The notes beneath the pieces are model-generated. The model saw only the letters and a program-made list of their open reading frames with translations, searched no databases and was not told the origin of the DNA. From the NCBI GenBank assembly GCA_016617785.1, contig JADILM010000001.1, positions 1,116,001 through 1,180,000 on the forward strand: DNA of 64,000 nucleotides. The letters run 5' to 3'. Below are positions 47,909 through 61,416 of this stretch, piece after piece. A program made the translations under genes and the position numbers. Numbering within the stretch: position 1 is the stretch's first letter; each line of letters begins with the position of its first letter. Source of the stretch: Sporobolomyces roseus. Its lineage: Eukaryota; Basidiomycota; Microbotryomycetes; Sporidiobolales; Sporidiobolaceae.

Positions 47909-48682
47909 CTACTTTTCGAATGATTGGAGGAGCTTCTCGAGGTCGAATCCGGGAGCATCGGGGTCGGTGACGACTGTGCGAAGGAAGTGAGAGGGAAGGA
48001 AGGAGGGGAAAGGATGAAAGGGAAATCGAGAAGGGAAAAGCGATCAGTAACATTCTCTGTCAGGAGATGAGTTTCCGATTCCTCCAGCCCTCTCGGAGCG
48101 ACGTGCGTAAAGAGTCGCACACAGGAAGCTGAAGCGCTGTACTCGACGGAGGGAAAGAAAGAGAATTGGGAAAACTTACGACCATTCGAGTTTGCCTGTT
48201 TCTTAGCCCACGCCTCCTTCGCTTGTTCCAACCAATGTTGTCTCAACTCGACCTCCTTGTGTGCGGCGTTTGAATCGAACTGTGATTGGAGAGTTCGACG
48301 GTGGACGATTCCGTAGAGAACTCCGAAAGTCAACGCAGAGTATCGGACGACCTATATCATTCCGGATCGGCGGAAGAGAGGAAGAGTATAGGAAGGGGTA
48401 GAGTCAGCTTAGTAGTAAGGTAGCCGAGAGAAGACTTGATGAGATGAGAAGATGTTGAAACTCATCAGCCTCGTCCAAACCAATCCTGATCCACTGCATC
48501 AAATTCCTAGATCTACCGTTCTTCCCCTGCTGATCCAGCACCTTGTAAGAGTATTGAAAGTCGAGATGGATTGATGAAATCGAGAGACGATGAGAAAAGG
48601 CGGGAATCTCCCAAACCCTCCTCCGAGAGCTGGCTGAGTCGTAAGGAGTGTAGCTTACGCTGACAGCAACAGAAGGGGCCAT
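47909..48682 (-). CDS. ATP21: Mitochondrial F1Fo ATP synthase subunit e
   Basis: Exons (complement): 47909-47973, 48180-48351, 48659-48682 (86 aa). The protein reads MAPSVAVS then VVRYSALTFGVLYGIVHRRT, a single inner-membrane helix with the GxxxG motif (GVLYG) that drives ATP-synthase dimerisation in yeast Atp21/Tim11. A charged helix (EVELRQHWLEQAKEAWAKKQ) follows. Length and order match fungal subunit e. The two introns (307 and 206 nt) are the longest coding-region introns in the window, which is notable for so small a gene. The first exon is only 24 nt but matches the usual N-terminus. Divergent from the YjbQ-family gene with 212 bp between starts. Confidence 0.87.
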
Positions 48683-48894
48683 TTTGAAGTAGAGGAGAAA
48701 GTGGAGTACTGGAGGGAAAGAGCAACCTCCAAGTCGAATCGCTTCTTGACTTTCAACACTTCACTTGCCCGATCAGAAACTCGCTCATAACACTCTTGAG
48801 AGCACGCAGTACCCACTCGCTCGACCCGCACAAACTCACGAAACGAACCAACATTTTTCGTTCGTCCTTTCGAACTCTCTCGCAAGCCCGCAAC

Positions 48895-49685
48895 ATGTCT
48901 ACTATTCAATCAGGAGATCGGTTTCAGACGACTATCAAACTCAATACGAGAGCCAAGGGCTGCCATCTCATCACGGATGAAATAGTTAGAGGTTTGGGGG
49001 ACAGTTTGAAGAACGTCAAAGTCAGTTCGCACGCTCTCTCAGCTCAGCTTGATCTATCAGGAGATGCTGACGGAGCCTCGAGACTCTGACAGGTCGGAAT
49101 GTTGTTCCTCTTCCTTCAACACACGTCTGCTGGATTATCCTTGAATGAAAACGTAAAGAATACTCTCTCGTTCCCACGATTTCGCTTCGCAAGACCGCTA
49201 ATCTCGTACTGTAAACAGTGTGATCCCGATGTCAGAACCGATATGGATATGGCATTAGACACTGTCGTACCCGAGTCCCTTCCTTGGGAACACGTTGATG
49301 AAGGTAAGGATCCACTTTTCCTTTTCCTCCCTCCTGACCTCAGGTCTCTCGATCCCTGTATCGTCGAACGGCGTAATGCCGTGGCTACTGAGCTCGAGTT
49401 CCATAGCTGACTCCGTCGTTCGCTCTCGATGCGCTACAGGTCCAGATGATTCAGTTTCACATACTAAATCCTCCATCATCGGAGTCAACGTTCAAATCCC
49501 CATCGGAAACGGTCGACTCCAACTAGGTACTTGGCAGTACGTTCTCATCCTCTCTCTCTCACACACACTCACGCTTGTGATCGATGTAGATTGATGATTG
49601 ACTAACCGTTTTTTGCAGAGGAATCTATTTGACAGAGTTTAGGAAATACCCTCATACGAGAAAAGTCGTCGCTACTATCATCTAG
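48895..49685 (+). CDS. YjbQ/UPF0047 family protein
   Basis: Exons: 48895-49020, 49093-49152, 49219-49303, 49440-49536, 49619-49685 (144 aa). Family blocks are complete: a start region with [45 protein letters not shown], then [20 protein letters not shown] and RKVVATII at the C-terminus. Bacterial YjbQ has weak thiamine-phosphate synthase activity. The eukaryotic role is not established. Upstream of the ATG the frame stays open with a basic, Ser/Arg-rich sequence but no ATG. Confidence 0.93.
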
Positions 49686-50012
49686 ACTAAATCTGCTGAG
49701 TGGCTTGATGAGAGAGACGTGGAAGTAACGAGGACGAGATGAGGACGAGACGAGAAGGGGTCAAGGACGGAAAAGCGAGATCGAAAGGGAACGGTGTCGA
49801 AATTGTAGATAGCGAGGATAGTTGACATGTGAATAGAATGAATCGTACATATTCTTGAAAGGAGGCGCAGAGAGAACGAGAGAGCGAGAAGGATTCTTGC
49901 GAGCGAGTCTGGAATTTGACTTGTCAATTTTTCAAAGGCAGCGAGAGACGCGACTTTGTTTTCTCCCCTCTCTCTTCCGCCACCTCAAACTCTACGAACC
50001 CACTCTAAAACC
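49686..50012. other. Intergenic, upstream of RAD51
   Basis: 327 bp with repeated GAGACGA/GACGAGA units near 49710-49750. No MluI-box (ACGCGT) is present; GACGCGAC occurs at 49948. No gene is supported. Confidence 0.4.
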
Positions 50013-51707
50013 ATGTCACAAGCCTCACAAGATGAAGAACAACAACAAGCGAACCGAGCTGCTGTTCAACCCGTCGCTATCCTTGTCGTACGCCCTCTCA
50101 TCTGACTCTCATCATTTGTTTATTTCCACCTCTCACTCACTGCCTCTCAACTCTATAGGGACATGGGTTGAGCGCAAAGGATTGTGAAAAGTTGAAAGAT
50201 GCTGGATACACCACTTTGGAAGCCGTGGCTTACACTCCAAAGAAAATGTTGACTCAAGTTAAAGGCATCTCAGAGGCTAAGGCAGATAAGATTTTGGCTG
50301 CTGGTACGCTCGCGTTACTTTCTTCACTGCCTGATGGAAAGCTGATAGTAGCTGGATTGTGCGAGTGTAGTTTCGAAATTGGTTCCGATGGGTTTCACTA
50401 CCGCTACTGAATTGTCAGTTCCAACGCTCTCTCATACGCTCGCAGCTCGATATTGACGTGTGAATGGATATCTTAATGACAGCCACGCTCGTCGTGCGGA
50501 TCTCGTCGCGATTACTACGGGTTCGACCGCACTCGACAACATTTTAGGAGGTTCGTTTTCCTAGTTCCTCTTCCATTACTCCCTTCCCTCGCGCTTCTCA
50601 CGCTTCTGCGACATCCGAATGACGCTGAACTCACGATCTCGTCGAACGCTATTCAGGTGGTATCGAAACTGGAGCGATTACGGAATTGTATGGAGAATTC
50701 AGAACTGGAAAAAGTCAAATCTGTCATCAACTCGCCGTCACCTGTCAAGTACGCCTTCCTCTATTGCTCTCAGTTCAGCATACACCCGCAGTGAGACTGA
50801 CGGCGATACTCGGAGTGTACAGTTACCTTGCGATATGAAAGGAGGAGAAGGCAAATGTCTATTCATCGACACCGAAGGAACATTCCGACCTGAACGTCTC
50901 CTCGCGATTGCCGAACGATACGGAATGAACGGTGAAGACGTCCTAGACAATGTCGCTTACGCGAGGGCTTACAACGCGGATCATCAATCTCAATTGTTGA
51001 TCGTTGCGGCTGCTATGATGAGTGAATCTAGGTGAGCACTATCTTCCACAAGCTCAAATAGGAGCGTTTACTGACGAGAAGGGATGTAACAGGTTCTCAT
51101 TGATCATTGTCGATTCAGTAACGGCATTGTATCGTACCGATTTCTCTGGACGTGGTGAACTTTCGGCTCGACAAATGCATCTCGCGAAATTCCTTCGCAA
51201 CCTCATGCGTCTAGCCGATGAGGTGAGTTCACTGTCACTTCCTCAAATTCCGCTCGGTGGGAGAAAAGGGAATTGACGTGCGATGTGCGATGTTGTTCTC
51301 TCGCAGTTTGGAGTTGCTGTTGTTGTCACGAATCAAGTAGTAGCTTCGGTGGATAACGCTCCTGGTATGGCCGGTGAACAGAAGAAACCAATCGGCGGAA
51401 ACATTATGGCTCATGCTTCTACAACTCGGTGAGCTTCACTCTTCCCTCTCTGTCCTCTAATCGTTCCCTTTCCCTTCTCTTCCTGTCTCCATGTCTCCCG
51501 CCCACTTCGGCAAGCCACTTCCTCCAAGATCGAACAATCGCTGATCTCTACCTGCTGAGTAACAGTCTATCAATGAGGAAAGGTCGAGGAGCAGAACGAG
51601 TCGCGAAAATTGTCGATTCACCTTGTCTACCTGAAGCAGAAGGGAAATTCATGATCACCGCTCAAGGTATTACAGATATCGCAGATGGTGGAGACGATGA
51701 GGAATAA
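50013..51707 (+). CDS. RAD51: RAD51 recombinase
   Basis: Exons: 50013-50087, 50159-50303, 50371-50413, 50483-50550, 50657-50748, 50823-51031, 51093-51222, 51307-51428, 51566-51707 (341 aa, close to human RAD51 at 339). A Gln-rich N-terminus precedes the HhH domain ([20 protein letters not shown]). The core shows Walker A GEFRTGKS (about residue 130), [23 protein letters not shown], Walker B SLIIVDS, loop L1 [19 protein letters not shown] and loop L2 around [17 protein letters not shown]. It forms ATP-dependent nucleoprotein filaments for strand exchange. The highly conserved core and length favour RAD51 over DMC1. Nine exons, all in phase. Confidence 0.97.
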
Positions 51708-52182
51708 AGGTCAACCTCGAAGCATGAAGGAAAGAAAGGAAAGAAAGGAAGTCGTTCTCGCATCTCTATAATCTCGCTCTCTCGGATTTTGTTCGTGTTT
51801 TTCAGTCCAATCAGTGCCCCCAACTTGTACATTCTCTGTCTATAGTACTTACTCTCCGTCGTCTTTACCTCGACTCGATACTCCTTCGCAACCCTGTTTT
51901 ACTTTTCCCCTCTTCGCATTTCTGTGACTCTTTTGTCGTTCCTTTCCTCCTAAATCTGCAAGCGATTACGTGCTCTCCTGTTACTACGCTCTCGGGTTGC
52001 AAGCTGTTCGCTTCTCGCAGTTTCCAAGAGAGTCTGGATTTTGCGAGTCGCTCTCTGCGAAACCATTCTTCGTTTCTTCCTCGCATCTTCACTTCGTCCT
52101 TTGACTCGTTCCCGACTCCGTTCAGCATTCAGCTCGTCACAATCAGCCTCACCCAATCCATCCTCCATCAAACGCTCTCGAA
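51708..52182. other. Intergenic
   Basis: 475 bp between tandem + genes. A GAAAG tandem repeat (about four units) lies just after the RAD51 stop (51727-51750). No gene is supported. Confidence 0.4.
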
Positions 52183-52748
52183 ATGATCCTCATTCCGTCA
52201 TCTCTCCTTTCTCTCCTCTCTCAACTCACCACACCACGAGGAGTACCTCACACAGCAATCCTCACATCCTCCTCTTCAGGCTCTATCATCTCCTCCCATT
52301 CAGTACCGGTTCAAGACCCTTTGTTTCCGAAAGCAAGTTATCAAGATGACGAAGGATTATCGGATGAGGAAAGGGTTGGAATGTACGCTGCGTTGGCGGT
52401 AGGGACTTGGAATGAACAGAGAGGAACTGGAGGGGCTTCGAGGGATCCATTGATGCTCGAGACTGAGGTGATTTCTCATTCGATTTCGCTAGATCTCTCA
52501 ACACGGCAACTAACGACCTGATTCCCGGAATAGGTTGGGAGGATAGCAGTCATCTCTATCGCCTCGTTCCTGTTGATCCTAATAGGGACAGAAGTCACAC
52601 CTTGGAAAGTGCTGGATAAAAAGGTAAGAATCGCTTCTCTTGCTCTCTCCTTGCCGTCTCTCAGTGGCTGATCCGGTTCTCATACCTCGTTTAGATCCGC
52701 GCAGCTGAAGCGCAACTTCGGGAACCACTCGCAAAGGTTTCCGCTTGA
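52183..52748 (+). CDS. Roadblock/LC7 protein, LAMTOR2-like Ragulator/EGO subunit
   Basis: Exons: 52183-52467, 52534-52623, 52695-52748 (142 aa). The order of elements parallels human LAMTOR2: a first helix (SSLLSLLSQLTTPRGVPHTA), strand with AILTSSSSGSIISSHS, helix MYAALAVGTWNEQR, strand GRIAVISIASFLLILIG and a last helix RAAEAQLREPLAKV. Ragulator/EGO anchors Rag GTPases to the lysosome/vacuole for TORC1 activation by amino acids. Identity is by pattern; other small roadblock proteins remain possible. Confidence 0.72.
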
Positions 52749-53123
52749 ACAGTCCCGCTCATTCTCCACCTTTCTCCCGTCTTCCCACGACATATCTCCC
52801 TTTCTTATCTTATCGATACCCTCCATGTCTTCACTACATCATATACCATCTGCAACGATCATACCCTTTCCTCTATCCCTCTTGGACTCTCGTATGATCT
52901 CTTCGAGGACCTCACGAGCGATCGAACATTCTCTCACGTTCGCTGCAAGCGCATTCGTCGGGCGTCCATTGAAAGCTATGACCTGGGCTTGAATGGGAAG
53001 AGAATCAACGAAGGGTTGGACAGAATCGAAGTTTGGAGGAAGACACCAAAAAAGAAGAGAATAACAAACAACACGGAATTTGAGGAAAAGCTACAATGGA
53101 ACACTGTCGTTAGCAGCTCCAAC
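52749..53123. other. Convergent 3' intergenic region
   Basis: 375 bp between the roadblock-gene stop and the zinc-finger-gene stop. It includes part of an antisense open frame but no supported gene. Confidence 0.4.
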
Positions 53124-54100
53124 CTAGAGATCCGAGTTGGCTACGTCATCATACATACGAGCCTTGCGGTACGATACAGCAGCTTGATATTTCGGGAGGG
53201 ACCTAAAGTTGAGGACTTTTCGCAAGTGCTGATCTTGATTGTCCTCCTTGGTCGGCAACTCAGGATCGTACTCTGGTCGACGAGGGCGTTCATCTCCATC
53301 CTTGAAGTAGCGGTGTTTCGGAACGTCGCTTTCGTCGAGCAAAGCCGCTTCATGACTCCAAGGGACAACCTGCAGGTCTCGAGAATCGCCGAGAAGTAAC
53401 TGTACTGCGCGACGGTCGACGTACTCTAGACTCCGAAGCCAATATAATCAGTCTTCAGCTTGCGAGGAGGCGAGAAGGCGTCAGACGTACGAGCCATCGG
53501 TATCTGCGCAATTCTTTCGACCAGATTCTCCCGGGCAGGCGATTCTCCGGGTCAACATCGGGAGATCTTGCAGGACAGTACTTATCGTGCTTATCACCGA
53601 CGCCGAAGCTAGAAGCGTGAGCAGCTGTGAGTGAATGCTATAGGCGGTCGAGAAAGAATCGAGCTCAACGCTTTGCTCCAGCCCGCTCCATAGCAGAATT
53701 CGCAAACGACGGCCTTGGACTCGAGATCAGTGTGAAGGCTTGCTTGGTGCTCTTTGACTCCCTATGGATATCCCATTCGTCATCGAGTCGGTCTCAGCTA
53801 CTTTCGGGGAGAAATCAGAGGACGTACAGTTTCCATTGCGTAATGGTGATCACACAGGTTACAGAAGTAATGGACTGTGAAGTCTTTGAGATGTTCATTC
53901 TCAACGTGATTGATCAAGCCCTGCAGAACAGGCTCGCGGTGAACAACCCTCGACGGAGAACGGCTCGATGAGAGGAAAAGAGCAACTTGTCTGGACTTTA
54001 GCTTTTTGGTACAGCCCTCGTGATTGCTGTACCTCCAGCTACAGTACCACATATTACCAACCTTCTCGATGTACCGCGCAGCCGTTTCGTGTACTGACAT
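53124..54100 (-). CDS. Three-finger zinc protein of unknown function
   Basis: Exons (complement): 53124-53423, 53491-53608, 53670-53761, 53828-53920, 53987-54100 (238 aa). Splicing creates three zinc-binding units. Finger 1 is C-x9-C-x12-H-x4-H (CSWRYSNHEGC ... HVENEH). Finger 2 is a perfect C-x2-C-x12-H-x4-H (CNLC ... HQASLH). Finger 3 is C-x2-C-x14-H-x3-C (CEFC ... HDKYC). Each finger is interrupted by an intron about eight residues after its second Cys. The C-terminal 130 residues are charged, with DPENRLPGRIWSKELRRYRW, a YVDRRAVQLLLGD helix and PRRPEYDPELPTKEDN. Nucleic-acid binding is plausible. The start at 54100 is the first in-frame ATG of the exon and an upstream exon cannot be excluded. 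Confidence 0.68.
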
Positions 54101-54901
54101 AGTCTGCAGCAGGTAGCAATCCCGGTCAGAGATCGTTCTCGGAAGCACTTCTGTCTTGATAGCTTACGAGGCAGTCGTGTCGGGAAGTGGAAAGGGTGTA
54201 GCCAAGTGAAGGTTGTGACAGAAGACACGAGGTGTCTAGCGGCGTTGGGCGGAGAAGGATGGAGAAGCGGCAATAGACTGGCTTCGAATTCACTGCGTTT
54301 CGACTGCTCAAGTCGATTCAGTAGGTGCCCGCTAGCACGCACTCGGAGTCGAGGAGAGGAAGCGCGAGTCGCGGATGAAAGCAGTCTCACGGTTTCCGTG
54401 GTCATTACTAGCCTGTTCCTTCTCCCCATCCTCGCTTGCGAGCGCATTCGAATGTCCTAGTCCTCTTCGATCTCCTATGCATAGCTTCAGTTCAGGAGAC
54501 TCTCCTTGAAGCTGAGGTCGCGATCACTCTCCGACGGTGAAGGCCACAAGGAGATTCGCGAGATAAACCCATTAAAATGATTTCCGACCAGCGAGAGACA
54601 GAACGATAAGAAAGAGGTGAAAGAAAGAAAGAGAAAGCACACAGCTGGAATGCCTGGAACAGAAGTGAAAACTACCAATAAAAAAAAGATTGAACGAAGG
54701 CGAAAACCTAGGAGAAATTGCGAGAGAGAGAGAGAGAGGGGAGGGAGGGAACAAATTTCGAAGCGAGGGAAACGTCTAGGGGAGGGACCTGTAGTACGGA
54801 TGAAGGAGGGGGAAGATGCGAGGGAGAGGGAAGAAGGGAAGATGCGAAAAAAGAGAACTTTTTGCGATGTTGGGAAAGGCGAAAGATGCGGATTTTACAG
54901 C
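54101..54901. other. Intergenic
   Basis: About 800 bp between two minus-strand genes. A 149-codon minus frame here reads the zinc-finger gene in the wrong frame and extends upstream; no domain is visible. The + strand is strongly purine-rich at 54600-54860, which yields spurious Lys/Arg/Glu frames. Confidence 0.4.
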
Positions 54902-56838
<1,937 letters not shown>

Positions 56839-57537
56839 GATTGATAGAGACTGAAGCCGAAGGGAAAGGTGAGAGGAAGAGGTGAGGGAGGAGGAAGAGA
56901 GGAAATCCGAGAAACTTGCAAAGAAATTTCGCGATTTCGACTTGAGAGAGAAAGGGACTCCTCGCACGCCCTCTTCTTCAACTTCTGTCTTCTCCAGGCT
57001 TGTACGATCATTCGTGTTGATTGCACACGATTAGAAACGCGTAAAGCGTCCATACTCCTCTTCGAAAAGTCTCTCTTTTCCTTCCCTTCGCACCAACGCT
57101 TTGGACTCTTTTCCCTTTTCCCTTCACTTCCTTTCTTCCTCCCGCTCACACCCAATCTGAACTCTTCGCTCGCCACTTGCTAGGTCTCTGCTCCTTGTCC
57201 CCTTCAAGAATCGTACCCCTTCCTTCCCCATTCGTAACTCTGGAGTTCCGCGAAAGCTTACAATATACGAGAGTCGAGCCCATCTGGTGCTGCGCAATCT
57301 CGTCGGCGTGGCGGAGACGGAGATACATAGCAAGGATAGCTCGCTAGAAGGAGGGAGAGGGAGAAGGAGAGGAAAACAAAATCAAAATGCCTTCTCATTT
57401 TCGAACAACGAGTGATAGCTCAGCGCAAACCAGTGCAAAGAGAGGGAGACAGATAGAGAGAGCTACATAACAAATCTAGTGAGAACAGTGGGGGGGCGAA
57501 CATCAAGAAGAAAGAAAGAAGAAAGCGAAAACCCTTT
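56839..57537. other. Intergenic, upstream of GMD
   Basis: About 700 bp holding the GMD promoter and the 3' end region of the TBC gene. The first 300 bp are pyrimidine-rich on +, with 60-160 codon frames on both strands that show no domain. A TTACAATATACGAG stretch near 57258 is the only AT-rich spot. Confidence 0.4.
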
Positions 57538-59563
57538 TCAATCAGCTTCAGGTAATTCCCTCTCTACCAATCTCTCCCAAGTTTCTTCTTTCCAATCCAA
57601 CTTGTCCAACAACTCAAACACCCTCTCTTCCGTGCATCCCATCTCTGTATACACGTCCTCGACCTGTACTGCCTCTTCCTGAGCTTCCTCCTCCCCCGTA
57701 GCCGTACTCCTCAATAACCCTTTCTCCCTCTTGACGATCGCAACCGCTCCCGAATCCCTTCCTTTAAAGACATCCCTCAATTCCTCCAGGTTCGGATTGA
57801 ACAACCTCGGTTCTAGGATCTGTAGTAGAACGAGTGAAACCCTAAAACAGAACGAATCCCCTTCCAATAGAAAGACATCGAATAACCGGGTCGACAAGTC
57901 GAGGGGTAGGAACTCGACGAACAAAGTAGTGAGCCAAGGTTTGAGGTACGTAGAGGGTCGAACCATTGAGGAAGAGAAATTTGCGTAAACTTTGGGCATA
58001 AAATCTGCGAGGAGAGTGTCGAAGACTCGTTCGTACGAGTTTAGTGAGAGGGAAGAGATCGTGTAGAAGGATTTCAGGAAGGATTTCGAGATGAGGTTGA
58101 CGAGGGAAATGAAGGCTTCTGAAGGGGGCATGTTGACTAGTAGTAGACTCGCTGGGTAAGCTAATCCTGGAGGCTGTGATCTCGCGAGTACTCATCAGTT
58201 CGAGATCAGACGGATTGAAATGTTCGAAGCTCGTGCTTACATATCGTGGAGGAGTGAGTGGATCATGTACCGACCAAGCCAACAACAAATCCAATAAATC
58301 CTCATGCATAACTCCTCCCTTCTGAAACAACTTGAGCGTCGGGAGTGTCCTCTCCATCTCCTCTTCCGCCTCCCTCTTGACTCTCCCCACATCCTCCCTA
58401 CCCTCCTCTAAAGCCTTCTTCGCTTTCCCTAATGCAGAAGAATACGCATTCTTACTAACTGCCAACCCGTTCCCTATACATAGACTCCAGAGTCGTCCAC
58501 GGAACCGAACGGGCATCGTACCACCCCACCACAGCTTTCGAAGATGTCGACCTTCGGATGTTGGGTGAAGGACAGAACGCCAGTTTGGGAGAATCGAGGA
58601 TTCCCAAGTTGGTAAAGCGGACGCGAGGGCTGTGGCTCGGGCGGCAGACTTTGCTTCGAGTTCGGATCTTCGTCGTTTCTCTGTGAAGGTATCGTCTTAT
58701 CATCAGTTTGAGACGAGGAATGATGCAAACAAAGAGATCTTCACCTGATTCTTTACTCGCTGCAAACATGTCTGCTAGTTGTTTCAAGTGTTTCTCCTAT
58801 CAAGGAGCACAGTGAAACGATGATTAGTGTCGATTCATCGTGTTCCGAGCAATTCTAATGAGGAGTCGAAGAAGAAAAAAGCGAAGAGATTGCGTGAACT
58901 CACTTCTTCCTCCTTTGATTTCGGTGGTAGATCCCTCTGTCTCGTCATCGACACGACACGTTGCATCATACTAGGAGCTTTGGTACTCTGTCCCTTCTTG
59001 ACCGGACTCGGTTGTTCAACTTTGGAAGAATCTGGAGGTTTCGACATTCCACTCTTCTCCCTCTCTACTTGTTCTACGTCGTTCGTTGAAGCGCTCGGGG
59101 AGGAAGGTGAGGTGGTCGTTGGAGCGGTAGAGGCGGATTCTGATATGGGAGGGGTACGGGTCGGAGACGAAGAGGAAACGACGGAAGTTGAGGAAGTTGC
59201 GTGAGGAGGGTTAGGAGGAGGAGTGGAACTGCGTCGAGCAGGAGACGGAGATGAATCTGCGTCGTCACTGAGTGATATTGAGGCGAATCCTGCTTCGGGT
59301 TCAGTCCATTGAGGTTGAGGAGGAGAGGTAGTTCGAAGGTCCGAGTCCCGTTCGTTCAATTCTGCTTCCTCTGTAGTCTCTCGTCCTCGTTCAGGTGAGC
59401 TCTCCTCGTGTGTTACAGCGTGATGGGAGGAATCCGAAGGTGGTGACGAGGTCGAGGTTGACTGAGGGAGAGGGGAAAGGGAACGCGAAGGAGGGGAAGG
59501 ATCTGTGAGCGAGGTCGAGCGTGACGCGTTGTGAGGATCTTCTGCTTGATCTAGATGTTGCAT
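57538..59563 (-). CDS. TBC (Rab-GAP) domain protein, TBC1D12/14-like, degenerate catalytic fingers
   Basis: Exons (complement): 57538-58173, 58241-58680, 58745-58796, 58904-59563 (595 aa). The N-terminal ~220 residues are disordered, Ser/Thr/Pro-rich. The TBC part has KLWWGGTMPVRFRGRLWSLC then IGNGLAVSKNAYSSALGKAK, TLPTLKLFQKGGVMHEDLLD, KPWLTTLFVEFLPLDLSTRL and FDVFLLEGDSFCFRVSLVLL, closest to TBC1D12/14. Rab GAPs normally need an Arg finger (IxxDxxR) and a Gln finger (YxQ). Here the first reads AEEEMER, keeping only the Arg, and the second is replaced by GLAYPASLLL with no Gln. GAP activity may therefore be lost or altered. Divergent from ISC1 with 103 bp between ATGs. The 5' exon start is the least certain part. 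Confidence 0.82.
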
Positions 59564-59666
59564 ACTCGACTCTGAGCCAGAATGAGATGATGTGGGAGAG
59601 TTTAACAGATGAGAAAACGAAACTGCGAATCCTTGCTTCCTTCATCTCAACAAATCTCTCTTCTGG

Positions 59667-61259
59667 ATGTCTGATCAGTCTGAACCAAAGTTGAGAGTAC
59701 TATCTCTCAATTGCTGGTGAGTACATTCCATCTCCAGCTTTCCTCGCTGTTTGCTGAACCCCCACTTGTATCAGGGGTTTATGGATAGTAGCAAACAAGA
59801 GACACCAACGACTACAAGCTATAGCAGATTGGATCGCAAACTCGAGCACTTCAACCTCTCCAAGAACTTCATATCATTCAGATTCGAGTGAACCACAAAC
59901 TTCGAGTGAAGGTTATGATGTTATCGCATTGCAGGAGCTATGGGTCAGGGACGATTACGAATTGATCAAACAGAGGGCGAAACAAGCTGGTTTAGTCCAT
60001 TCGAAATTCTTCTTCAGGTGAGCTCGTTGGAAACGCATCCCTTTCGCAATTTCGGCTGATTCGTCTACCGTGATGTTCACAGCGGTGCCATTGGTTCAGG
60101 TCTAGCGATCCTATCTCGACATCCCATTCACTCATCCTGGATCACTCCTTACCCACTAAACGGTTTCCCCCTCCATTTCATTCAAGGTGATTTCTTCGCC
60201 GGGAAATCAGTTTGCGGCATTTGTATCGACGTCCCAAAGTTTGGATTAGTCGACGTCATGAACACTCACATGTACGCACCGGGAGGAGAAGGAGACGATG
60301 TGACTGGAGCGCATCGAGTTGCACAAGCTTGGGAGTTGGCGAGGTTTACGAGGGAGAAAGCTGAGAGAGGTAGACATGTTCTCGTTGTAAGCCTCTCATC
60401 CGGTTTCACTGAACCAGATCGATCGTACTGACCCTCGAGTGGATAGATGGGAGACTTTAATTCTCAACCCCACTCGATCATTATGAGAATCATTCAATCC
60501 TGCGGACAACTCTCAGATTCCTTTGCCGACACTCACACTCCCCCACCCTCCATCACCTCTTCACAGCACCGCTCTCTATCACCCCTTGAAGTACTCCACA
60601 CCCATGGGATAACCTGCGATTCACCGCTCAACACCTATTCCGCGCCAAAACTAAAACACAAATCTCCTTCCGACGACGTGATCCTCCGAGGTGGTAAACG
60701 ACTCGACTATATCCTCTACCGCTCCCCTTCCGATTCCCCCCACCACCTACACGCCGAATCAAGTACCGTGAAATTAACCGATCCGATCCCACACCTGAAC
60801 GTTTCCTATTCAGATCATTTCGCCCTCGAATCAATCTTCACCCTCTCCCCCTCTCGACACCTCTCCCCACCTCCCACTCCAGACCCTTCACTCCTCTCCC
60901 CCGCCCTCTCAACCCTTCACGCAGCTTACAGACACAACCGCTCCTTCTCCCGACTCCAACTCAAACTATTCCTTCTCGCCCTAACCTTCGTCCCCATCCT
61001 AGCAATCGCATCGAGTTTCCTTCCCCTTCATTACCTCAATTGGATCTTTACGTTATTGGGAGTAGCGACGGGAGTCGGAGGAGCTACTATGTTATATACT
61101 GGGTTTGTCGGTGGACAATGGGAGGCTGGAGCATTGAAGAATGTCATTGGTGAGATTGAGGATGAGGTTGAGAGGATTCGAAGGAAGGAGAGAAGGGAAG
61201 AGGGGGAGGGGAGGGATAGTGCAGAGTTTACGGAAGGGTTGGATGCGGATAGATGTTAG
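59667..61259 (+). CDS. ISC1: Inositol phosphosphingolipid phospholipase C (ISC1-like neutral sphingomyelinase)
   Basis: Exons: 59667-59716, 59775-60017, 60083-60386, 60447-61259 (469 aa). Endonuclease/exonuclease/phosphatase fold: RVLSLNCWGL (metal Asn), VIALQELWV (catalytic Glu), VMNTHMYAPGG, MGDFNSQPHS (Asp/Asn) and SYSDHFALES (final Asp-His). Two C-terminal membrane helices (LKLFLLALTFVPILAIASSF; WIFTLLGVATGVGGATMLY) and a charged tail follow, as in yeast Isc1 and animal nSMase1/SMPD2. It releases ceramide from inositol phosphosphingolipids at the ER/mitochondria. The first exon is 50 nt and its junction assembles the CWGL motif. Confidence 0.94.
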
Positions 61260-61416
61260 ATTTTTATATCATATTGAACGAAAGTGACTACTCGAAACTC
61301 TCAAGATCAGTCAAGAAGAGGGCAAGAGAGAGGAGAGGAGAGGAAAGAGGATATAGGATTGTTCAACATGAAAGCTACAAGCTACGATCAAGCACATTCA
61401 CCTTTTCGACCTTTTA

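Noticed and set aside
53998..54447. 149-codon minus-strand frame
   Set aside because: It is the wrong frame across the first exon of the zinc-finger gene; the alternative frame gives Cys/His spacing that continues through four good introns.
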